64,000 nucleotides of DNA from Sphingomonas sp. Leaf343. GTDB taxonomy: Bacteria > Pseudomonadota > Alphaproteobacteria > Sphingomonadales > Sphingomonadaceae. The notes under the pieces are model-generated. The model worked only from the letters and a program-made list of their open reading frames with translations, did no database searches and was not told where the DNA came from. Position numbers and translations under genes: made by a program. Positions 58,622 through 64,000 of the stretch are shown here, piece after piece. Position 1 is the stretch's first letter, and every line of letters starts with the position of its first letter. The DNA lies in assembly GCF_001423765.1 (NCBI RefSeq), contig NZ_LMPG01000013.1:175396-239395 (forward strand), written 5' to 3'.

Positions 58622-59719
58622 GTGGAGATCGAACGGCGCGATATCTTGCTGTCGGCCGCCGCGATGGTGGTCGGCATGGCGGCGCCCGCCTGTGCGGCCC
58701 CTCCTCGCAAGCTGGGCTATGCTATCGTCGGCCTCGGCTATTACGGGTTGAACGTCATCATTCCGCAATTCGCCAAATGCCGCCACAGCCGGCTCGCGGC
58801 GGTGGTCAGCGGCGATCCGGCGAAGGCGAAGCGCGTGGCGGCGGAGCACGGCCTGACACCGGACTCGGTCTATTCCTACGACACGTTCGACCGGATCCGC
58901 GACAACCCGGATGTCGACATCGTCTATGTCTGCCTGCCCAATGCGATGCACGCCGAATACACGATCCGCGCGGCGAGGGCGGGCAAGCATGTCCTGTGCG
59001 AAAAGCCGATGGCGATCTCCGTCGCGGAATGCGAGGCGATGATCGCCGCCTGCCGCGCCGCGAACCGGCGGCTGATGATCGGCTATCGATCGCATTTCGA
59101 ACCGCATAATCTGGAGGCGATGCGCCTCGCCCGCGCCGGGGACGCCGGCAAGATTCGCTACGTCCGCTCCGAACACGGTTTCGTTCAGGGCGATCCCGCC
59201 AAATGGCGGCTGAAGCGGGCGCTGTCGGGCGGCGGATCGCTGATGGACATGGGCATCTACAGCCTTCAGGCGGCGCGTTATATGACCGGCGAGGAACCCG
59301 TCGCCGTCACCGCCCGCGAATCCACCGACCGCCGCGATCCCCGCTTCACGGAGGTGGAGGACATGATCGACTGGACGCTGGAATTCCCCTCCGGCGCGCT
59401 CGCCAGTTGCCAGTCGATGTACAGCGCCAACCAGAACCACATCCTGCTGATGGGCGACAAGGGCCGGATCGAGCTGGAACCCGCAACGCAATATGACGGC
59501 AACCGGATGTGGACCGGGCGAAACGGCCGGGACCGCGTGATCGAACCCCCGCCCGTTCCCGTCAACCAGTTCGTCGGGCAGCTCGACCATATGGCGGAAT
59601 GCGCCGCCGCCGGTCGCGAACCGATCGTCTCCGGCGCGGAGGGGTTGCGCGACATGCGGATCGTCGAGGCGATCTACCGCTCCGCGCGGGAGGGGCGGAC
59701 GATCAGGCTACAGCGCTGA
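58622..59719 (+). CDS. Tat-exported Gfo/Idh/MocA-family oxidoreductase
   Basis: 365 residues from GTG 58622, behind a strong AGGAGGA site. The N-terminus MEIERRDILLSAAAMVVGMAAPACA is a twin-arginine signal. The NADP fold opens GYAIVGLGYYGLNVIIP, and the family motif EKP is in HVLCEKPMA (Lys near residue 124). The C-terminal domain holds SLMDMGIYSLQAARYMTG, resembling glucose-fructose oxidoreductase of Zymomonas, which also uses Tat export with bound NADP. It may oxidise or interconvert sugars in the periplasm. Its last 12 bases overlap the convergent cobA gene. Confidence 0.88.
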   Translation: MEIERRDILLSAAAMVVGMAAPACAAPPRKLGYAIVGLGYYGLNVIIPQFAKCRHSRLAAVVSGDPAKAKRVAAEHGLTPDSVYSYDTFDRIRDNPDVDIVYVCLPNAMHAEYTIRAARAGKHVLCEKPMAISVAECEAMIAACRAANRRLMIGYRSHFEPHNLEAMRLARAGDAGKIRYVRSEHGFVQGDPAKWRLKRALSGGGSLMDMGIYSLQAARYMTGEEPVAVTARESTDRRDPRFTEVEDMIDWTLEFPSGALASCQSMYSANQNHILLMGDKGRIELEPATQYDGNRMWTGRNGRDRVIEPPPVPVNQFVGQLDHMAECAAAGREPIVSGAEGLRDMRIVEAIYRSAREGRTIRLQR

Positions 59720-60508
59720 CGCCCGTAATGCGGCGCGTTCGACCGTTCGCGCCGGCATCGCGGAGGCGGGCTCCGCGGCTCCCATCGCCGCGCCGATCAG
59801 CAACAGCGTCGGATCGTTCGCGCCGACCGCGCGCACCAGGAACGACAGCGCGTCCAGCCGGCCGCGGATCAGCCGTTCGGTAGGCAGCGACACGTTGACC
59901 GCGACCATCACCGGCGTATCCGGCGCGAGGCCCGCGCCGATCAGGTTGCGCGCGACGTCGCCTGCCGCGGCTCGTCCCATATAGACCGCAAGCGTCGTGT
60001 CGCGGCGGGCGAGCGCGGCCCAGTCGAGGTCGAGCGGCTCCCCCGCCCGCGCATGCGCGGTGACGAAGGTGAGCGAGCGTGCCAGCCCGCGCATGGTCAG
60101 CGAGATGCTGCCGGAGGCGGCGGCGGCGCTGGCGGCGGTGATGCCGGGGCAGATGTGGACGGGAATGCCGTGCGCGGCGCAGGCGTCGACCTCCTCGGTC
60201 GAGCGGCCGAAGATCGACGGATCGCCGCCCTTCAGCCGCACGACGCGTCGGCCCGCGAGCGCGGCGGCGACGATCAGATCGTCGATCGTGCCCTGATCCT
60301 TCGAATGGCGGCCGGAACGCTTGCCGACGCCGACGCGCTCGACGCCCGCTGGGATCAGATCGAGCACGCCGGGGCCGACCAGCGCGTCGTAGAAGACGAC
60401 GTCCGCGGCGGCGATCAGCCGTTCGGCCTTGCGGGTGAGGAGGTCGGGATCGCCGGGGCCGGCGCCGACCAGCCAGACGGTGCCGGGGGCGATCAGATCA
60501 TGCGGCAT
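59708..60508 (-). CDS. cobA: Uroporphyrinogen-III C-methyltransferase (SUMT)
   Basis: 266 residues of the stand-alone SUMT enzyme: VWLVGAGPGDPDLLTRKAERLI, DALVGPGVLDLIPAGVERVGVGKRSG, VRLKGGDPSIFGRSTEEVDA and VHICPGITAASAAAASGSISLTMRG. It adds two methyl groups from S-adenosylmethionine to uroporphyrinogen III, giving precorrin-2, the precursor of siroheme. It is last in the nirB-nirD-nasA operon (11-base overlap with nasA), so it most likely supplies siroheme for nitrite reductase. No riboswitch is visible. It could be called cysG-like or sumT. Confidence 0.94.
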   Translation of the reverse strand: MPHDLIAPGTVWLVGAGPGDPDLLTRKAERLIAAADVVFYDALVGPGVLDLIPAGVERVGVGKRSGRHSKDQGTIDDLIVAAALAGRRVVRLKGGDPSIFGRSTEEVDACAAHGIPVHICPGITAASAAAASGSISLTMRGLARSLTFVTAHARAGEPLDLDWAALARRDTTLAVYMGRAAAGDVARNLIGAGLAPDTPVMVAVNVSLPTERLIRGRLDALSFLVRAVGANDPTLLLIGAAMGAAEPASAMPARTVERAALRASAL

Positions 60509-63092
60509 GGGTCGATCCTTCGGCGAGGAGTTTGGCGAGCGCGGGGCGGCATGAGCCGCAGTTGGTGCCCGCCTTCAGCGCGCCGCCGATCGCGGCGACG
60601 TCGGTCAGATGCTGCGTCGCGATCGCGGACAGGATCGTCTTCAGCCCGACATCGAAACAGGCGCAGACGATCGGGCCGCCATCGACCTGCACGCCCGGTG
60701 CGCGGCCTGCCAGCAGCGTGGCGGCGGCCTGCGGCTCGGCGAGCTGCGCGACCAGCCAGTCGCGGGGTGGCAGGATGCCATCGCGGGTGACGAACAGCGC
60801 GGCGGCGAGGCGGCCGTCGCGCAGGATGGCGATGCGGCGGGTGCCGCGTGCGGCGTCGATCGCCTCCAGCCGCTGGCCCGCCGGCAGCAGCGCGTCGAGC
60901 GTGGCGGGATCGCCGTTGCCCGCGAGGTCCCAGGCGGTGCCGCACGGCACGGCGACGCGGGTCGCCCATAGACAATCGGGGCGTTGCGACAGTTCGCCGG
61001 CGACGATGACGAAGCCGCGCCATGCGGTCTCGACCACGGCGATGCGCGCGGGGGTCGCCTTGAAACCGGGCTGGCCGGAGATCGGGTCGGCGAGCGGGCG
61101 GGGCAGGAGCCCGGTGCGGCCGCCGGTGGCGGTGCGATCGGTCCAGTGGATCGGGGTGAACAGCTCGCCGCGCCGCTGCGTCGCGGCGAGCCGCACGCGG
61201 AACAGGCTGTCGCCCTGTGGCGTGGCGACGCGGGCGAGGCCGTTGTCGGTCAATGAAAGCGCGGCGGCATCGTCGGGGTGGACCTCGACCAGCGGCTCCT
61301 CGCGGTGGCGGGCGAGTTTGGGGCTGAGCCCGGTGCGGGTCATCGTATGCCATTGGTCGCGGTAACGCCCGGTGTTGAGCGTCATCGGCCAGTCGGCGAG
61401 CGGGGCCGACAGCGGCTTTTGCGCGACCGGCACCAGCCGTGCGCGACCATCCGGCGTGGAATAGCGCCCGTTCGCGAACGTGGTGCCGCCCCAGCGGAAC
61501 GGCGCCATCGCGTCATAGGCGGCGTTGCCGGTCGCCGCCTGACCCGGCAGCGCGAACAGCCGCTCGCCGTGGTTTTCATAGGCCGACAGCCGGCAATGTT
61601 CGCGCCAGATCTCGGCGGGGCGATCATAGGCGAAGGCGGTCTTCCACCCCATGCGCCTGCCGACTTCCTTGACGATCCACCAGTCGGGCTTGACCTCGCC
61701 AGGCAGAGGCAGGAAGGCGCGCTGGCGGCTGATCGTGCGGTCCGAATTGGTGACGGTGCCGTCCTTCTCGCCCCATGCCGCGGCGGGCAGGCGGACGTGG
61801 GCGTGGACGCTGGTGTCGGTGTCGGCGATCACGTCGCTGACCACGACGAAGGGGCAGGCGGCCAGCGCTTCGCGCACGCGGCCGGCATCGGGCATCGAGA
61901 CGGCGGGGTTGGTCGCCATCACCCACAACGCCTTGATCCGGCCGTGACCGAGTTCGCGGAACAGGTCGACCGCCTTCAGCCCCGGCTTCGTCGCTATGTT
62001 CGGCGCGGCCCAGAAGCGGGCGACGCGGGCGACGTTGTCGGGGGCGAAGTCCATATGCGCCGCGAGGGTCGTGGCGAGGCCGCCGACCTCTCGCCCGCCC
62101 ATCGCATTGGGCTGTCCGGTGATCGAGAAGGGGGCCGCGCCGGGCTTGCCGATGCGCGCCGTCGCGAGATGGAGGTTGATGATCGCGTTGACCTGATCGG
62201 TGCCGGCGAGCGACTGGTTCACCCCCTGGCTGAACATCGTCACCGTACGCGGCGTCGCGGCGAACAGGTCGAAGAAGCGCCTGAGGTCGTCCGGCTGCAC
62301 GTCGCAGACGCGCGCCGTCGACCACAGGTCGCTTCCCTCGCCGAACCCGGTCCAGAAATGGGCGGGAGTCGCGACGTGGCGCTCCAGATAGGCGTCATCG
62401 ACCGCGCCGTTCGCGCGGCACCATGCCAGCAGGCCGTGCATCAGCGCGACGTCGGTGCCGGGGCGGATGGCGAGGTGCAGGTCCGCCTCGTCCGCGGTTT
62501 CGGTGCGGCGCGGGTCGATGACGACCAGCTTCGTACCCCTCGCGGCGCGGGCGGCCATGATGCGCTGGTAGACGATCGGGTGACACCAGGCGGTGTTGCT
62601 GCCGACGAGCACGATCAGGTCGGCGGCGTCGAGGTCGTCGTAGCTGGCGGGGACGATATCCTCGCCGAATGCGCGGGTATGGCCGGCGACCGCGCTCGAC
62701 ATGCAGAGGCGCGAGTTGGTGTCGATGTTGGCCGAGCCGATGAAGCCCTTCATCAGCTTGTTGGCGACGTAATAATCCTCGGTCAGGAGCTGGCCGGAGA
62801 CGTAGAAGGCGACGCTGTTGGGGCCGTGTCTGGCGATGGTGTCGCGGAACCTGCGGGCGACGAGGTCGAGCGCCTTGTCCCATGTGGCGCGGCGCTGGCC
62901 GATCATGGGGTGGAGCAGACGCCCTTCGAGGCCGATCGTTTCGCCGAGGTGCGTGCCCTTGGAGCAGAGCTTGCCGTGGTTGGCGGGATGGTCGGGGTCG
63001 CCGGCGATGGTGGCGGTGCGCTCGCCGGTGGGGGTGGCGACGATGCCGCAGCCGACGCCGCAATAGGCGCAGGTGGTGCGGACGGGCTTCAA
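60498..63092 (-). CDS. nasA: Assimilatory nitrate reductase, molybdopterin catalytic subunit
   Basis: 864 residues from TTG 63092, the only usable start codon before the conserved opening (VRTTCAYCGVGCGI), with GGGGAGGGG ahead of it; an alternative TTG at 63173 lies within a repeat. The N-terminal [4Fe-4S] ligands are the Cys of CAYCGVGC and a later LCSKGTHLG. The molybdopterin domains follow (LLTEDYYVANKLMKGFIGSANIDTNSRLCMSSAVAGHTRAFGEDIVP in outline). The C-terminus carries a BFD-like [2Fe-2S] domain (VCACFDVGLKTIL with TNCGSCRP). Reduces nitrate to nitrite in the cytoplasm. Shorter at its start than enterobacterial NasA. Operon with nirBD and cobA. Confidence 0.93.
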   Translation of the reverse strand: MKPVRTTCAYCGVGCGIVATPTGERTATIAGDPDHPANHGKLCSKGTHLGETIGLEGRLLHPMIGQRRATWDKALDLVARRFRDTIARHGPNSVAFYVSGQLLTEDYYVANKLMKGFIGSANIDTNSRLCMSSAVAGHTRAFGEDIVPASYDDLDAADLIVLVGSNTAWCHPIVYQRIMAARAARGTKLVVIDPRRTETADEADLHLAIRPGTDVALMHGLLAWCRANGAVDDAYLERHVATPAHFWTGFGEGSDLWSTARVCDVQPDDLRRFFDLFAATPRTVTMFSQGVNQSLAGTDQVNAIINLHLATARIGKPGAAPFSITGQPNAMGGREVGGLATTLAAHMDFAPDNVARVARFWAAPNIATKPGLKAVDLFRELGHGRIKALWVMATNPAVSMPDAGRVREALAACPFVVVSDVIADTDTSVHAHVRLPAAAWGEKDGTVTNSDRTISRQRAFLPLPGEVKPDWWIVKEVGRRMGWKTAFAYDRPAEIWREHCRLSAYENHGERLFALPGQAATGNAAYDAMAPFRWGGTTFANGRYSTPDGRARLVPVAQKPLSAPLADWPMTLNTGRYRDQWHTMTRTGLSPKLARHREEPLVEVHPDDAAALSLTDNGLARVATPQGDSLFRVRLAATQRRGELFTPIHWTDRTATGGRTGLLPRPLADPISGQPGFKATPARIAVVETAWRGFVIVAGELSQRPDCLWATRVAVPCGTAWDLAGNGDPATLDALLPAGQRLEAIDAARGTRRIAILRDGRLAAALFVTRDGILPPRDWLVAQLAEPQAAATLLAGRAPGVQVDGGPIVCACFDVGLKTILSAIATQHLTDVAAIGGALKAGTNCGSCRPALAKLLAEGSTHAA

Positions 63093-63199
63093 AGCCCCTC
63101 CCCTTGAGGGGAGGGGTTGGGGTGGGGCCTGTCCGCGGACGATGGTCTCGGTGAGACACCGCCCCACCCCCAACCCCTCCCCTGAAGGGGAGGGGCTTT
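63091..63199. repeat. 109-bp near-perfect inverted repeat built of an extragenic palindrome, between nirD and nasA
   Basis: Left arm 63091-63128 and right arm 63161-63199 are reverse complements with one mismatch and one indel, separated by 32 bases. Each arm itself contains the palindrome CCCCTCCCCT-NN-AGGGGAGGGG (63095-63116 and 63174-63195). A transcript would fold into a large branched hairpin between nirD and nasA, and part of the left arm supplies the Shine-Dalgarno of nasA. Confidence 0.85.
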
Positions 63200-63210
63200 C
63201 TTCTTGCTAC

Positions 63211-63549
63211 TCACGCCGCCGCCTTCAGCACGCTGGTCCGGCAGATCAGCACCCGCCCGGCGGAGACCTTCACCGGCACCACCGGGGTGCAGCCCTTGTC
63301 CTCGCCGAGCGCCTCGCCCGTGGTCAGCGATATCCGCCAATTGTGCAGCGGACACGCCACCGCACCGCCGTGCACGATCCCCTGCGACAGCCGGCCGTGC
63401 TTGTGCGGACAGCGATCTAGCAATGCGAAGACCTTGCCGTCGCCGGTGCGGAACACCGCGATGTCGTCGCCGCCGGTCACCTGCACGGTGCGGCTGCCGC
63501 GGACGGGGATCTCGTCGACCCAGCCGATGTCGAGCCATTCGCCGGTCAT
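63211..63549 (-). CDS. nirD: Nitrite reductase small subunit NirD
   Basis: 112 residues of a Rieske-like [2Fe-2S] fold. The binding motifs are CPHKHG (about residue 47) and CPLHNW (about 66), both complete with Cys and His. It works with NirB in ammonium-forming nitrite reduction. Its ATG at 63549 overlaps the nirB stop. It is followed by the large inverted repeat before nasA. Confidence 0.94.
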   Translation of the reverse strand: MTGEWLDIGWVDEIPVRGSRTVQVTGGDDIAVFRTGDGKVFALLDRCPHKHGRLSQGIVHGGAVACPLHNWRISLTTGEALGEDKGCTPVVPVKVSAGRVLICRTSVLKAAA

Positions 63550-64000
63550 GCCATTTCCCTCGCTGCGTCCAAAGGTGTGAAGACCGCCATCGGTGCATGC
63601 TGTTCGCGCGCGTCACCTGCCGCGCGGGCGGCCCAGGGATCGTCCTGCGAGAAGGTCTGCGAATAGCGGAAGCGTGCGGCCAGCGCGTCGCGACCTTCCG
63701 CGTCTTCGGCGATGCGTTCGCGGATATAGTCTACGCCGATCCGCTCGATCCATGGCGCGGTGCGTTCGAGGTAGCGGGCTTCCTCGCGGTACAACTGGAT
63801 GAAGGCGGCGCAGTAATGCATCGCCTCCTCCTCGGTTGCGACCTTGCAGAGGAAGTCAGTGGCGCGGACCTTGATCCCGCCGTTGCCGCCGACGTGGAGT
63901 TCGTACCCCGAATCGACGCAGACCACGCCGAAGTCCTTGATCGTCGCCTCGGCGCAATTGCGCGGGCAGCCGCTGACCGCGATCTTGAACTTGTGCGGCA
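63546..64000 (-). CDS. nirB: Nitrite reductase large subunit NirB, C-terminal part (5' end outside window)
   Basis: About 150 residues at the C-terminus, open to the right edge of the window. The block KFKIAVSGCPRNCAEATIKDFGVVCV is the second half of the siroheme-[4Fe-4S] cluster site of the sulfite/nitrite reductase fold; the rest (YELHVGGNGGIKVRATDFLCKVATEEEAMHYCAAFIQLY) is the usual NirB end. It reduces nitrite to ammonium with NADH. The first Met within the window, at 63926, is not the start because the frame continues through the conserved cysteines. The stop overlaps nirD by ATGA. Confidence 0.93.
   Translation of the reverse strand, partial: PHKFKIAVSGCPRNCAEATIKDFGVVCVDSGYELHVGGNGGIKVRATDFLCKVATEEEAMHYCAAFIQLYREEARYLERTAPWIERIGVDYIRERIAEDAEGRDALAARFRYSQTFSQDDPWAARAAGDAREQHAPMAVFTPLDAAREMA

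Noticed and set aside
60498..60520. Cobalamin or other riboswitch before cobA
   Set aside because: cobA starts inside the end of nasA, leaving no leader.
63091..63199. Insertion sequence or MITE between nirD and nasA
   Set aside because: No transposase and no clear target-site duplication; the arms are built of an extragenic palindrome seen elsewhere in the window.

Overview
The window is GC-rich chromosomal DNA from an alphaproteobacterium, most likely a Sphingomonas or close relative. The evidence is the mix of a flagellar cluster in alphaproteobacterial style with a sigma-54 promoter, a PEPxxWA-type C-terminal sorting signal, large TonB-dependent receptors of the Xanthomonas/Caulobacter carbohydrate type, a Caulobacter-like oxidative xylose pathway, and a SapC / cupin / tryptophan-halogenase set. 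No rRNA, tRNA, CRISPR array, prophage or insertion sequence is visible. No gene-free stretch exceeds 300 bases; the longest is the 292-base divergent region 7103-7394.

Region 1 (1-24119) is a nearly uninterrupted flagellar locus. It holds the end of flgM, an flgN-like chaperone, a sigma-54 promoter (466-481) leading into a lytic transglycosylase, flhA and fliA, then a PEP-CTERM metalloprotease, flagellin on the minus strand, and a sigma-54 activator heading fliEFGHIJKLMNOPQR-flhB-fliD-fliS. Most junctions are ATGA/GTGA overlaps, which points to translational coupling. A short Cys-containing secreted protein closes the region.

Region 2 (24256-31734) is mixed: an ATM1-type ABC exporter, a translationally coupled pair of a ComF-like phosphoribosyltransferase and a SLOG-like Rossmann protein (the best candidate for an undescribed system here), a small GNAT protein, RecQ, an unknown protein with a Gly/Ala-rich hydrophobic core, a TIGR01244-type phosphatase/sulfurtransferase, and two small membrane proteins.

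Region 3 (31744-59719) is devoted mainly to sugar uptake and breakdown. A minus-strand xylX-xylB-xylC-transporter operon (Weimberg pathway) lies opposite a 2-keto-3-deoxygluconate kinase. Two TonB-dependent receptors, a GH125 mannosidase, a LacI-family repressor, SapC, a cupin, a tryptophan-halogenase-like flavoprotein, a GH2 beta-galactosidase and a Tat-exported Gfo/Idh oxidoreductase follow. Nearly identical 14-bp LacI-type operators lie in front of xylX and in front of the receptor next to the lacI gene, so one repressor may control both. A SRPBCC / Zn-alcohol dehydrogenase / SDR operon sits between them. A patatin phospholipase remnant is the only clear pseudogene.

Region 4 (59708-64000, minus strand) is an assimilatory nitrate operon in the order nirB (cut by the window end), nirD, nasA, cobA: nitrate is reduced to nitrite and then ammonium, and cobA makes the precursor of the siroheme that NirB needs. 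A 109-bp inverted repeat made of a scattered extragenic palindrome lies between nirD and nasA.
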